64,000 nucleotides of DNA from NCBI GenBank assembly GCA_943736015.1, contig OX031056.1:63825277-63889276 (forward strand), read 5' to 3'. The translations under genes were made by a program, and so were the position numbers. Under the pieces are notes generated by a model that was not told where the DNA came from, did not search any database, and worked only from the letters and a program-made list of their open reading frames with translations. The DNA comes from Tridacna crocea (taxonomy: Eukaryota; Mollusca; Bivalvia; Cardiida; Cardiidae). This document shows, one piece after another, positions 24,901-33,351 of this stretch (its first letter is position 1; every line of letters begins with the position of its first letter).

Positions 24901-27887
24901 CTCCAACTAGATGACATTCTACAAATAACCACCTCTACAGGCTTAGCTAATACCTTCGTTATAAGCCCTACTTTTCACCTGGATGCCTCAAAGCAGACAC
25001 GGTCTTCGATGACATGCCAAGACAAGGCTCTTTACCAAATGACAAAATTGTGGACTAGTATAAAGTGAAAGCACTTGCAGACAACAAGATAACTGTGACT
25101 CAAATACTGAAATTTGTTATGGGACAACATTGTCGGAAAAGGAGAAAATTCTGGTTACCAGCATTTTCTCTTTTTCCCTCAATGTTTTCAAAAGGCTTCT
25201 TTATCAAGGTTGTTCAAAGTCAGGATTGTGAGGTACACAGTTTTGGAAAGTGGCAAAAGTCAGCTGATGAGTGAGTGCCCTTGGCAGGTACAAAACAGTT
25301 TTTCAGTCAAGTCAGCTCTTACATATCAATGAATTCAACCTTAACAGAGATCCAAAAATAACAAGAAGAGGGCCATGATGGCCCTGAAATCACTCACCTG
25401 AGTCTATTGACCTAACATGAACCATTTTCAATCTAGAGACCTAGTTTAAATCAGACATTACCCATTATCAAACGCTTTTGAGATATCAATAAGACAAACA
25501 TTCTGATTAAGTTTTATAAGTATTGAATGTGGGGTCTAGAGTGTACAAGGGGTTTTTCTAGGATTTGATAAAGTAACCTAGTTTTTGACCCAACATTACC
25601 CATCATCAAACTCTTATGAGGCATTACCAAACAAACATTCTGACCAAGTTTGAAGAGTATCAGGCTGAAAATGTGGCCTCTTGACCGGACACAAGGTTTT
25701 TTCTAATTTTTGACCCAGTGACCTTGTTTTTTACCTATATGACCCATTTTCAAACTCATTCAAGGTATCACCAAGATAAATATTCTCGGCAACTTTCTGG
25801 AGTATCAAACTGAAAATGTGTCCTCCAGAGTGTACACAAAATTTTCATAAGATTTGGCCTATTGACCTAGTTTTTGACCCAACATGACCACTTTACAATC
25901 TCATCCAAGATATTATTAAGACAAACATTCTGACCAATTTTCAAGAGTGTTCGACTGAAAATGTGGCATCCAGAGCATATGTACAAGGTTTTTTGAAGAT
26001 TTCACCTGGTGACCTAGTTTTTGACCCCACATGACCAATTTTCAAACTTGTCAGAGATATCAATGAAAGGTTTGGCTGAGAATCTTGGTGGTGTAAATTC
26101 AAGCTCAGACTGCATTCTTTGCATATTGATCTTACTCTTTATCACCCGTTTCGATTTTAGCGTTAAATGAATTAAGGGTTCAATATTGAATATTGCAATT
26201 ATGTTACAATAATTTCCATTATGAAAATCGCACCTTTCTAGCTCTCTTTGTTCAGGAAATTTGCCTTTTCACCAGGTGCGAAAATTTGATTAATTCTGTG
26301 TTCATTTTATCAACTCCTTTCATTTAACAAATATCTAATCCAATCAGATACTGATTCCTAGACTGTTCTTACAAAAAACAACATCAAACATCAAAACTTG
26401 AATGCAAGAGAAGGCTAGCCGAAGAATTGAGTAGAGCAAAAAGTAATTCTACTAATGATTTTTCAGTTGAATACAATTTATTTATCTTTGTAAAAGTTGA
26501 CAGCATGTTGGTAAACTAATTTATTTATTAGTGGGTGTACGAGTTCTCCAGAGAACTCGTACCCAGGGTACTACCTTCAGTCTGAAGGTGTCTGCTCCGA
26601 TGCTATTTTTGTGACTGGTCTTCGCAGACCCCTTCATATCAGCCATTCATTAGACCCTTCTGGAAAAAATAAGATGTTACCCGCATCTTTTCGAACGGCT
26701 CAATGCGACAAAATTTCCAATGACAGCTAATAAAATGGGTATGGATCGTTAGATAAATGATTAATCTTTAAGAGCACACAAAATATGCTGCAAAATACCA
26801 ATTAAATCAATGGGAATTTACCTTTTCCCCAACGTAAATAAATCCAGCATAATTTGTAAACAACTAACACAGCGACTTCCGTTAGTCAGGCATGCGCACT
26901 CAACAGAATTTGAAATTTGTACAGTCTGGTTCCCTAACCCTATACAGCCAAGTTCGATCAAGGTGCGTTTGTTTACAGCAAAATTCGCAACTAAACCATC
27001 CTGTAGCGTGTCAGAGATACTGCGATTTCTGCCGGGACATGCGCATTGAAAAGATCACCATGTTTTGATTTCTGGTGAAGTAGGTCAACGATTATTTACG
27101 TTGAAAAGTACAGATTTGCACAAAGGTAAGAGTTGGATATTAACTAAAATCAGTTTGTTTGTAAAGATTAATCATTTATCTAACAATCCATGCCCATTTT
27201 ATTAGTTGTAATTTGAAATTCTGTCGCATAGAGCCGTTCGAAAAGCTGCGGGTAAAATCGTGTTTTTTCCATACGGGTTCAATGAATGGCTGGCCTGAAG
27301 GTGTTAGCGAAGACCAGTCACAAAAATAGCATCGGAGCAGACACCTTCAGACTGAAGGTACCAGGGTACGAGTTCTCCTGATACCGACTCGAGTACACAC
27401 AACAAAGAAAATTAAACAGGGTATTATTTAAAAATCCTACTTGATGGGGGGTCTTACAGCTTAGAGACTGGAACTAGTATGAAAGACCAAAGACAGCTCA
27501 TCCAAAAAGAAAGAAGTGGGGGGGTGGGTGGGGGGGGGGGGGGGGGGGGGGAAACAGCATTAATTCAGTAGCATACATTGTCACGTTAAAAATATGCTGA
27601 CAATCCTTTCATGTTTAGTCAATATTATTTTCCAAATTTGACATTTTGCCAAGGATTTTTTTCGCCAATTTGACCAGGGGCCTTTTCCCAAAATGCCTGG
27701 TTAAAGCCCTGACTTGGGTACGTTTTGGTTTGGGTACGTTTTGACTGTAACCCGATTGAGACACATAACCTGAATACAACTTACTATCCATTCCTGGGAA
27801 AGGTAGAGGATAGGCTCCGAGTTGATTACTAAGGGCGATTTCAATGTCAAAAGTGATTGCTTCCACTGGTGCAACAACATCTTGCAT
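4952..27887 (-). CDS. CPSF4: CPSF4 (CPSF30), N-terminal half, exons 1-3
   Basis: CPSF30 is the CCCH zinc-finger subunit of the cleavage and polyadenylation specificity factor; in the nucleus it helps recognise the AAUAAA signal. Three minus-strand exons join in phase: 27785-27887 (ATG at 27887, A at -3), 24658-24864 and 4952-5038. All have GT donors, and exons 2 and 3 have AG acceptors. Exon 1 gives the family N-terminus ending LPFPGMD. Exon 2 gives two CCCH fingers (C-x8-C-x5-C-x3-H, then C-x7-C-x5-C-x3-H including CKHWLRGLCKKGDDCEFLH) and starts the third. Exon 3 completes the third finger (GQCNNKECPFLH) and opens the fourth (WYDRGF, then the T of a split Cys codon). About 132 codons are present; vertebrate CPSF4 has about 270. 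No exon for finger 5 or the CCHC knuckle was found in 1-4951, so the gene probably continues off the left edge. The reading frame is intact. Confidence 0.93.
5099..6183 (+). repeat. Family A element, array of about 156-bp units
   Basis: The start module 'aacaagagcggcaa' + 'gatacgctcgtcttacccc' appears at 5099 and again at 5654, so one copy is partly nested in or fused to another. About six diverged units follow. The right end module is absent, and the array stops at an inverted fragment of the 3108-type element. Confidence 0.82.
6184..6262. mobile_element. Inverted fragment of the 3108-4022 element
   Basis: 'cttatatgacgcatcactac' through 'aagtagcaatgttgaaaata' is the reverse complement of 3345-3427 and 4280-4350. 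Confidence 0.7.
6292..7552. other. No gene seen; one dispersed inverted motif
   Basis: A short inverted motif 'gatcagactgcacag…tagtctgatc' lies at 6510-6545. It recurs near 10880 and 32456 and resembles the 48-bp satellite unit. Nothing else is supported. Confidence 0.45.
7553..7772. mobile_element. P1 MITE
   Basis: Left end TTAACTCTTTACAACAC is intact. The hairpin (7612-7675) has a few mismatches. The right end reads 'gataaagagtaaa'. Confidence 0.8.
7773..9462. other. No gene seen
   Basis: A 60-codon ORF at 8035-8217 has no recognisable family and no splice context. Otherwise this is AT-rich intronic sequence. Confidence 0.45.
9463..9684. mobile_element. P1 MITE with eroded hairpin
   Basis: The right end 'tggtaaagagttaa' is intact. 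The left arm of the hairpin is shortened around 9585-9600, so the palindrome is broken. Confidence 0.75.
9948..9986. repeat. (GA)n microsatellite
   Basis: About 18 uninterrupted GA dinucleotides end in a short TGTG run. Confidence 0.95.
10449..10649. mobile_element. P2 MITE
   Basis: Subfamily P2 has ends of the type AACCCTTTCCCAAACAA and a hairpin core GAGAAATTGCTCGTTACGAG. Here the hairpin is at 10528-10593 and the right end reads 'gtttgggaaagggttaa'. Confidence 0.75.
10650..11490. other. No gene seen; dispersed GATCAGAC motif
   Basis: The motif 'ggatcaaagatcagac…gcagtctgatcataatc' is at 10888-10934. No coding sequence was recognised. Confidence 0.4.
11491..11742 (-). other. Possible exon of unknown gene
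   Basis: An open minus-strand frame of about 80 codons contains ICLKHFCRTFDSMEIVQCIK and CSIKAWNQCFALVIDG. It ends at a good donor (gacg|GTAAGA, GT near 11511). There is no in-frame ATG at the 5' end, but a cagctag that could be an acceptor precedes it. The surrounding DNA is more CpG-rich than the rest of the intron. I do not recognise the protein. It may equally be a degraded transposon exon. Confidence 0.2.
12163..12189. repeat. Perfect short hairpin
   Basis: AGCGGATTTGC and GCAAATCCGCT are inverted around AATA, immediately before a family A array. Confidence 0.7.
12187..13549 (+). repeat. Family A array with two internal end modules
   Basis: About eight units of ~156 bp. The CCCG-rich end module ending 'gacgggcgtataaaa' occurs at 12927-13010 and again at 13465-13549, so at least two elements lie head to tail. 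The module interrupts a unit at the same point each time ('gctccggacaaagaactgg'). Confidence 0.85.
13651..13881. mobile_element. P1-like MITE, heavily degraded
   Basis: 'ttaacccttcacattaaa' at the left and 'ggttaaggatta' at the right remain. The central palindrome is lost. Confidence 0.5.
13941..17165 (+). mobile_element. Family A2 tandem-repeat element (interrupted by D)
   Basis: The start 'aaacaagagatgtttgtaaa' + 'catgtatgcccccat' and end 'cttcaaaggggggcataat' give a short inverted TATGCCCCC. Between them are ~155-bp units ('gttatggttcttgtgcactg', 'gatgatacctgaaatacttt', 'gttatgctccggacaaaaat'). The array is split at 14881-16092 by a family D element. No protein is encoded. Confidence 0.82.
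14881..16092 (+). mobile_element. Family D tandem-repeat element nested in A2
   Basis: The ends 'ttatgctccccgaac' (14901) and the inverse of 'cttcgggcagcataa' (16078) match as ~14-bp TIRs. Internal ~160-165-bp units carry 'agccccctttttcc'. A GACG run ('ggacggacggacggacagac', 16035) precedes the right end. The A2 unit resumes immediately afterwards. Confidence 0.8.
17169..17238. mobile_element. P1 MITE, left half only
   Basis: 'gcagaagacaaaataaatgt' through 'gatagaaaacattgtgg' is the P1 left half. It is cut in the hairpin by the family E element. Confidence 0.75.
17239..19323 (+). mobile_element. Family E element, split by a family B insertion
   Basis: The start 'acaagagcttcgcagagcgg' + 'cgcatatacgcccaacgggg' is shared with copies at 47037 and 60279. 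Its body is in two pieces, 17239-17374 and 19041-19323. The second carries one or two A2-like units ('cagttatgattcttgtgcaa'). Confidence 0.7.
17375..19040 (+). mobile_element. Family B element B1 (about 160-bp internal tandem units)
   Basis: The left end 'aacaagagggccaagatggc…gttcacctga' and right end '…ttaggtgagctaa' carry the inverted CTCACCTGA. About nine internal units repeat 'gtgcaagtagcccccattca', 'tgacggatcaaaatttcacg' and 'gaaaagggtcacccaaggaa'. Near the right end, 'gttgccatggcaac' is a perfect palindrome. Noncoding. Confidence 0.88.
19324..22900 (+). mobile_element. Family B element B2, split by B3
   Basis: The left end 'aaacaagatggccctggaac' and right end 'cacgttgtgctcaggtgagc' (22880) belong to one element. 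Its unit is interrupted at 19915 ('gtgaacaattttta') and resumes at 21871 ('agggtcacccaaag'). Confidence 0.85.
19916..21870 (+). mobile_element. Family B element B3, nested inside B2
   Basis: This is a complete element with both ends, about ten internal units, the 'gttgccatggcaac' palindrome and a run of 'acgacgg' variants at 21760-21815 before the right end. Confidence 0.88.
22980..23078. repeat. AT-rich segment with long A/T homopolymers
   Basis: Poly-A then poly-T around 23042-23065. The sequence (…aatcatcaataattaagaat…) is inverted at 48815-48900. Confidence 0.6.
23079..23305. mobile_element. P1 MITE
   Basis: TTACTCTTTACCACACAATC to 'gtggtaaagagttaa'. The hairpin (23130-23199) has a few mismatches. 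Confidence 0.82.
23310..23700 (-). repeat. Dispersed repeat with degraded ORF (pair of 48418-48830)
   Basis: The reverse complement matches 48418-48815 in order: 'gggaaacac', 'tactggaaa…acagaggaagc', 'gacattatggaaaataa', 'cattcccacaatg', 'gcgcgaaatctaaaaa'. This copy is frameshifted. The encoded protein is not recognised. Confidence 0.55.
23986..24214. mobile_element. P3 MITE
   Basis: Subfamily P3 has ends TTAACCCTTTA…CCAT / ATGGGGTAAAGGG-TTAA and a hairpin core TGGCAAAAGGTGAAATTGCT. The copy at 37017 is closely similar over its whole length. CCCTTT after TTAA resembles known piggyBac-type termini. Confidence 0.82.
24398..24625. mobile_element. P1 MITE next to CPSF4 exon 2
   Basis: 'ttaatccttttccaaacaat' to 'tggtaaagagttaa'. 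The hairpin is mismatched at several positions. Confidence 0.8.
24658..24864 (-). CDS. CPSF4: CPSF4 exon 2 (zinc fingers 1-2 and start of 3)
   Basis: The exon begins after a tttcag acceptor (AG at 24866-24865) and ends before GTATGT at 24657. It is 207 bp, phase 1 to phase 1. A P1 MITE lies 32 bp beyond the donor and a TIR-element fragment (from 24895) lies 30 bp before the exon. Confidence 0.94.
24895..25022. mobile_element. Fragment of the 3108-type TIR element
   Basis: 'attatctccaactagatgac' + 'attctacaaataacc' corresponds to the left TIR of 3108-4022. Only ~125 bp remain. Confidence 0.45.
25028..25244. mobile_element. P1 MITE
   Basis: CTCTTTACCAAATGACAAAA at the left. The right end has decayed to 'gtgaggtacacagttt'. 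Confidence 0.75.
25364..26075 (+). mobile_element. Family C tandem-repeat element, left part
   Basis: It starts 'agaagagggccatgatggcc' + 'ctgaaatcactcacctga', like family B ends. About five units spaced ~147 bp follow, each with 'gacctagtttttgacccaac' and 'caaacattctgaccaa'. No right end was found. Confidence 0.75.
26076..26550. other. No gene seen
   Basis: AT-rich CPSF4 intron 1 sequence with no supported feature. Confidence 0.45.
26551..27377. mobile_element. Foldback element F (about 250-bp TIRs)
   Basis: 26551-26800 and 27118-27377 are inverted copies of each other: 'gagaactcgtaccc…ccttcagtctgaaggtgtct…gactggtcttcgc', then 'ttagataaatgattaatctt'. Together they make up most of the 827 bp. 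Outside the left end, 'gtacgagttctccagagaac' + 'tcgtac' is another palindrome. A related copy is at 58178-59150. Confidence 0.8.
27517..27551. repeat. G-tract, 22 consecutive G
   Basis: GGGGGGGTGGGTG is followed by an unbroken G run (27530-27551) about 230 bp inside CPSF4 intron 1. On the CPSF4 transcript it is a C-tract. Length may be an assembly estimate. Confidence 0.9.
27785..27887 (-). CDS. CPSF4: CPSF4 exon 1
   Basis: The start codon at 27887 opens MQDVVAPVEAITFDIEIAL, the conserved CPSF4 N-terminus. The exon ends in phase 1 before GTAAGT at 27784. It is 103 bp. Confidence 0.92.
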
Positions 27888-28376
27888 CTTCGTAGATTTT
27901 AATGACGGAATAAGTAGGTTGAACTAAAATTCTATAGAGTGAGGGTACGCTGTTTTGATATAGACTCGGTATAGACTCTAAAGAGCTAGGGTACGGTATG
28001 ACAAAATGGAAACGCTGGCATATGTAGAAATATGTATCATATAGAAAATCTGCAGATCAAAATTAAAATTTAAATATCGTCCTAGATATCTGCAAATTAA
28101 GAAGAAAATGCCAATATTCATGTTATTAAAATTGAACTACTTTATGCCAAGTTTAATATCACTGCGCTAAAGCCCGGGACCTTTCGGAGGTAGATTAATT
28201 TATCAATTTCATTGACAGCCGTCTTCTTCTGAAAAGGGCTGTTAATACACTTGAAATTACGTTTTTCAGCCCGTCTGGCTTTTTTTTTTGCGATAAAAGA
28301 GCATATAAAGATTGCTTTGTCTGTTTGTATGTGGTTAGGACAGAGAACGTAGTGATGATGTAGTCTACTCCAACGT
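27888..28376 (-). promoter_or_regulatory. CPSF4 upstream region (5' UTR/promoter not resolved)
   Basis: About 490 bp separate the CPSF4 start codon from the ISL2EU-like element. There is no clear TATA box, but 'gagtgagggtacg' and 'gagctagggtacgg' form a short diverged direct repeat. The promoter presumably lies here, unless part of it was displaced by the insertion. Confidence 0.35.
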
Positions 28377-28422
28377 GTTAAGTACGGTGGCACAAAAGTG
28401 ACATGGAAGATATATTTTATAC

Positions 28423-28670
28423 TACGTGCGCACGCAGTAGCTAATACGTGCGCACGTATTAGTTATTACGTGCGCACGCAGTAGCTAATACGTGCGCACG
28501 TATTAACTAATACGTGCGCACGCAGTAGCTATTACGTGCGCACGTAATAACTAATACGTGCGCACGTATTAACTAATACGTGCGCACGTAATAGCTACTG
28601 CGTGCGCACGCAGTAGCTAATACGTGCGCACGTATTAGTTATTACGTGCGCACGTAATAATCCACCAATC
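28423..28670. repeat. Left array of 22-bp palindromes (11 copies)
   Basis: Eleven units centred on ACGTGCGCACG recur every 22 bp. Most read ATACGTGCGCACGTAT or a variant with GCAGTAG on one side. Each core is self-complementary and strictly alternates purine and pyrimidine. The first unit is part of the terminal inverted repeat. Confidence 0.95.
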
Positions 28671-28744
28671 AGAATCATGAACGGAAGCCATTGTTTCAAG
28701 ATGGAAGTAGACATTTATTGATTCGTGAATATGGTGGACAGAAT

Positions 28745-28890
28745 AGTGAAACTATGAGAAGAAGATATGAAAGGCGCCGTACTACCTGATCCAGTTGTTG
28801 AGGACAACGATGCAAAGGATCTCGCAAGAAGGCTGAATTGTTGAGGCTTTGCGGCGAACACAAGTTGTTCAAAAAAGAGATTTATTAACA
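28745..28890 (+). pseudogene. Possible SAP-like first exon of the transposon nuclease gene
   Basis: In shifting frames it reads DPVVEDNDAKDLAR and then KKAELLRLCGEHKLFKK, which resembles a SAP DNA-binding motif. It ends at a plausible donor (aacag|GTAAAT). At least one frameshift is needed. The exon at 30788 begins VKDLQENGLSKF, as expected after a SAP segment. Confidence 0.35.
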
Positions 28891-29149
28891 GGTAAATTAA
28901 GAGAAATATCTTGCCCACTTGCGCGACGAGCTGTGACTCTGAGCGAGTTTGAATCGCCGTCCTTATGTTTTTCAGACATCGCCCATATAGACTGATTATA
29001 CATTAAACTGTTTATCATGCATCCAAAGCCTAAGTTGTGGATATTCTTTTGAAAGGGAATTCCAATGGTTACGGGTCCGTAACTTTGATGTTTTTGCCTA
29101 CGATTCGGGGTTCCCCTAAGATCCATTTCCTTCTATGTGCTGGCGGTTT

Positions 29150-29640
29150 TTAGCTCCACTTGCCGAAGGCCAGCGAGCTATTGTCATGGCGTTGTGTCCG
29201 TCATGCGTCCGTCCGTTCGTCCGTCCGTGCGTGCGTCCGTGCGTGCGTCCGTAAACTTTTTCTTTAAAAAACTTCTCCTCAGAAACTATTGACTGGATTT
29301 TTTACCAAATTTCACAGGAATGTTCCTTAGGTGGTCCTCTTTCAAATTTCTTCAAATAACTGTGTTCCATGAATAATTCTGGTTTCCATGGCAACCAAAG
29401 TAAAAAACCTTTAAAAATCTTCTCCTCCCAAACCACTAATTGGACAGCATCACTATTTTGCAGGAATGTTCCTTAGATAGAGGTCTACAGAATTCCTTAA
29501 AAAAAGATCCATCAAAAAACATGGCTTTTATGGGAGACTCATTTTCCTTTTATGGTATAAAGTAAAATCTTTGAAAAATTTCTTCTCTCAAACTGTTCGT
29601 TTTGATTTCATTGTTGTATTGCAGGTTAGTTCCTATGGTG
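29150..29640 (-). mobile_element. Family B-related fragment with CGTC repeats
   Basis: 'tagctccacttgccgaaggc', a (CGTCCGTG)n stretch at 29205-29255, then units with 'aggaatgttccttaggtggt' and 'ggtttccatggcaacc' in the order of a minus-strand B element. The left end differs from B1-B4, so it is a separate subfamily. Confidence 0.65.
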
Positions 29641-29644
29641 GTAA

Positions 29645-29869
29645 GTCTTTACCATACAATCCTGACTTTTAACAACCCTAAAGAAGAAGTCTTTGGAAAA
29701 CACTCTTGGAAAAGGAGAAAATGCTGGTAATCAGCATTTTCTCCTTTTCCCTCAGTGTTTTCTACTCCATCAAAGAGAGAAATAATCATTTCATCAATGT
29801 TTAATTTGTTGTCTGCAAATGCTTTCAGTTTGGTCACATCCCAAATTTTGTCGTTTGGTAAAGAGTTAA
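29645..29869. mobile_element. P1 MITE inside the ISL2EU-like element
   Basis: GTCTTTACCATACAATCC to TGGTAAAGAGTTAA. The hairpin (29694-29764) is nearly intact. Confidence 0.82.
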
Positions 29870-30012
29870 AGATGGTTGCTTTACATAATCTATAATCCTT
29901 TTCATATAAAACAAGAGAACCTCTGCACTTTGATTAGTTCTGGTAAAGGTTTGTTGACCTACTGGTGACCTAGTACAAAGAGGGACAGGGCTTTACTGTT
30001 GTGATAAGGCAT

Positions 30013-30215
30013 TTTGTTATCCAATCAAACTGATCCCTGACAAAGAAGACTTTAGAAAAGATTGTGGGAAAAGGAGAAAATGCTGGTAACCTTTTCCCAC
30101 AATGTTATCTACCCTTCACAAAACAACTTTCAAATTTTCAGTCACTTTTATTTTTTCATCTACAAATGCTTTCCATTTGGGCAACCCTAAAATGTTGTTG
30201 TTTGGTAATGAGTTA
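30013..30215. mobile_element. P1 MITE with collapsed hairpin
   Basis: One half of the palindrome centre is missing ('atgctggtaaccttttccca'), as expected from deletion within a hairpin. Its right TTAA is shared with the next element. Confidence 0.75.
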
Positions 30216-30427
30216 ACTATAACCAGACGACAAAATCTTTATAACTGGCCATAATTGAAAGATGTTGCAGACAACATAAATCTTCAAATTAGTAAAACTT
30301 GTATCAAAAAGGGTAGAAATTATTGTGTAAAACTAAGAAAATGCAGGTTACTTTTATTTTCTTCTTTTCTCACAATGTTTTTCATAGCCTTTTTTCTTAA
30401 AATGCAGTAATGAATGGTAATTGTTAA
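30212..30427. mobile_element. P1 MITE abutting the previous copy
   Basis: It begins at the same TTAA (30212-30215) that ends the previous MITE. Diverged. Confidence 0.65.
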
Positions 30428-30787
30428 AAACTTCTCTTCACCGTTACAGAAAAATCAGGCCTGTGGAGCGATACAGGCGCTCAAGCGCCTCTAGTTATTT
30501 TCCACAAGAATATTTTCTGTATTTGGTCTAAACCAATGTGGAAAAAGATGACTTCAGCATATGCAAACTTAAGCAATATGCACTAGATTCCCATTCAGCT
30601 GTTATTAATAAATTTAACACCTGTAATCGGCATTTATTAATGATTTATTTATTTATAAATATATCTAACTATAGGCTAGCATACTTATAACTTGAAAAGC
30701 CTATCACATAGAAGCTAGGACTAGTAACATTCTACACTTGATGTACAGAATAACTTTTAAAATATTGTGCATTGTTTGATATTTCAG
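30428..30787 (+). other. Intron of the transposon nuclease gene
   Basis: AT-rich, ending in the acceptor 'tgatatttcag'. Nothing else is supported. Confidence 0.4.
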
Positions 30788-31478
30788 GGTGAAAGATCTT
30801 CAAGAGAATGGACTTTCAAAGTTTGTTGTTGACCTGGATGGATCAGAATGTAGTCAGAATGTGTTAACTGAGGCAGACTGCGAAATCCGTAAAGATATTA
30901 ATTTTCCACTTCCATTACTGAGAAACTGGACAACAAATATGGGTTCTATTCCAAGAGGTTTCAACTATGCTTGCATAGTTGACTATCTAGTTAAAAGAAA
31001 ATTAATGATAGTTCATGCTGCAGACTCTGACAATGAAGACTCTGTTACAATCACAGATTTGCCTGTTGCCCAGAAACCACTGAGGAAAGGTTTTAACTTT
31101 TTAAAATCTGGTCATGTAAGTGATGTAAAATTTAATAAACTGGAAGACTACACACATGTCAGTGGAATGGTGTTGTCATCATACAAGAGCAAGACATTTC
31201 AAACAGATTTAGTTTTAAAAAACAGCACTGGTGAAGTTATGAAAGGAAAGTGCAAATGTGCAGCAGGACTTGGAGGAAAGTGCAATCATATAGCCATTGT
31301 ACTTTTTGGCCTATTGGACTTTCAAGAATCTTTAAATGATGCACCAGAAAGCTGCACTTCCAAGGAACAGAAATGGCACCAGCCTTCAAGAAAAGCAAAG
31401 AAGCTAGCCAAACCCATAAAAACAGGTATTTTTTTTTTACATTGTCCAGTTGTGATAAGAAATCTATAAAATGTCTTT

Positions 31479-31607
31479 GATAGGGTAGAAAACAATGCGG
31501 GAAATGGAGAAAATGCTGGTTATCAGCATTTTCTCCTTTTCCCACAATGTTTTCAAAATGCTTCTTTGTTTGGGTTGTTTAAACTCGGGATTGTGTGGTA
31601 GAGTTAA
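31479..31607. mobile_element. P1 MITE lacking its left end
   Basis: Hairpin 31484-31554 and right end 'ggtagagttaa'. It lies in the first intron of the SWIM/YqaJ gene. Confidence 0.75.
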
Positions 31608-32774
31608 AATAGAGGTCTTGTGCATTTTCATTATACAATGTGTACAGTACTACAACAAACATCAGAAGCTTTCCCCATTTGTTCTGAAAATTTGTGACAT
31701 TTGTGTGATGCTTTGCATCGCTTTCGAAGTGTATTTATAATGTTTGCTGCCGCTTTCGACAATTTTTTTTTCATTTTATATTTCTCATGTGACCAGAAGG
31801 TCTGTTGTTGGGACTTGAAACTTTGAACCACAATCAGTGAGACCACAATACCTCACAGGTCTGAGATTACAAGCTTTAACCACTGAGCCTCACCAACCCT
31901 GTTATGCATTTGGAAATAAACTTGGACTTAGAATGGAAACCAAAATGTTTGGTGAGCAAAAGATCCATGCTAATCAAACTGTGTTCTTTTAACATTTTTA
32001 CAAAAAATCTGATTCTCCCATTTCAGGTGTTCGTGTTGTCCAAAAACATGTATTTGGACGCTCTGTACGACGAAAAAGACCTCTTGAAAACTATGATGGG
32101 TACAGTGTACGAATGAAAAAGGCCATCTTAGATACCAGTGCCTTAAAAGAAGACTTGAAGCAATTACCTCATGAAACAGACTTGCTGATGGTAAGCACTA
32201 AAATTTCAACATTGATGAAAACCATTCTTGGAGCTTCTTTGAAATAAGTAACATTTACATGCAGTGTCTTTTTCGTTGTTGAAAATAATCACAGGGACAG
32301 CACTGTGCCAATCTTTCAGGTGGTTGACAAATGTATTCTTTAACATTTACGTTGACTTTTGTCAACATTTACAATGCTGGGTAAACATGATGAACTTTTT
32401 TCAAACATTGTGCAAGGTTGTTTCAACCATAACCTGTAGTAAGGTATTGGACAATATAGATCAAAGATTAGTCTGCATGCTCTGTGTAGTCTGATCTTGA
32501 TCTGCACTGATGGTAAAAGCAAGTTTACTTGATTTTAGCATTGTGAAGGTTAGAATGAAAAGCAAAGGATAAAAAGGATAAAAAATAACCCAACATACAT
32601 GAAAAACTATTTAATTTATTTTCTTCAGATTCTTAACTCAAGCACTGATACTGCTAGTGAAAGTGAAGAAGAGAGGATTAATACTCATCAGCTTCCAGAG
32701 GAAATAGTTTGTCAAAAACTTAAGGTATTTACATATAAGACTTTATCTTATAATTTTTTATCAACAACCTCAGT

Positions 32775-33003
32775 TTAACTCATCACAAAAGGACAATATT
32801 TTAGGCTGGTCCAAATCGATAGCAATTGCAGGCAACAAAATAAAAATGACTGAAAATTTGAAATTTGTGTTGTGAAGGGTAGAAAACATTGTGGGAAAAG
32901 GAGAAAATGCTGGTAACCAGCATTTTCTCCTTTTCCCACAATGTTTTCTAAAGGCTTCTTTCTCAGGATCGTCGAAAGTAGGGATAGTGTGGTAATGGAT
33001 TAA
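32775..33003. mobile_element. P1 MITE with a perfect 71-bp palindrome
   Basis: TTAA at both ends (32775 and 33000). 32880-32950 consists of two exact 35-nt inverted arms around a single A. It lies in an intron of the SWIM/YqaJ gene. Confidence 0.9.
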
Positions 33004-33037
33004 ATGACCTCAGTAAGAAAGTTAACATAAAGTTCTG

Positions 33038-33267
33038 TTAATTCCTTACGGAACGACAAAGTTTTAGACTTGTCCAAATTGAAAGCTTTTGCAGACAACA
33101 AAATTAATGTGACACAAAAAATGAAATTTAATTTGTGAAGGGTAGAAAACATTGTGGGAAAAGGAGAAAATGCTGGTTACCAGCATTTTCTTCTTTTCCC
33201 ACAATGTTTTCAAACAACTTCTGCCTCTGGAGTCCTGAAAACCAGGGATTGTTTGGTAAAGGGTTAA
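33038..33267. mobile_element. P1 MITE
   Basis: TTAA at both ends. The hairpin (33143-33213) is nearly perfect, with its centre in the opposite orientation (ggTTacc). Confidence 0.88.
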
Positions 33268-33351
33268 AGAGATCAAATCTTTAAGCAAGCAACATTTTTC
33301 ATCTGCAATATTTTACATTAGGTTTAGTAAAGAAAGAAAAAGGTTGATTTT

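Noticed and set aside
28869-29126. Minus ORF of 85 codons inside the ISL2EU-like element
   Set aside because: No domain and no connection to the transposase exons. The opposite strand holds the likelier nuclease first exon.
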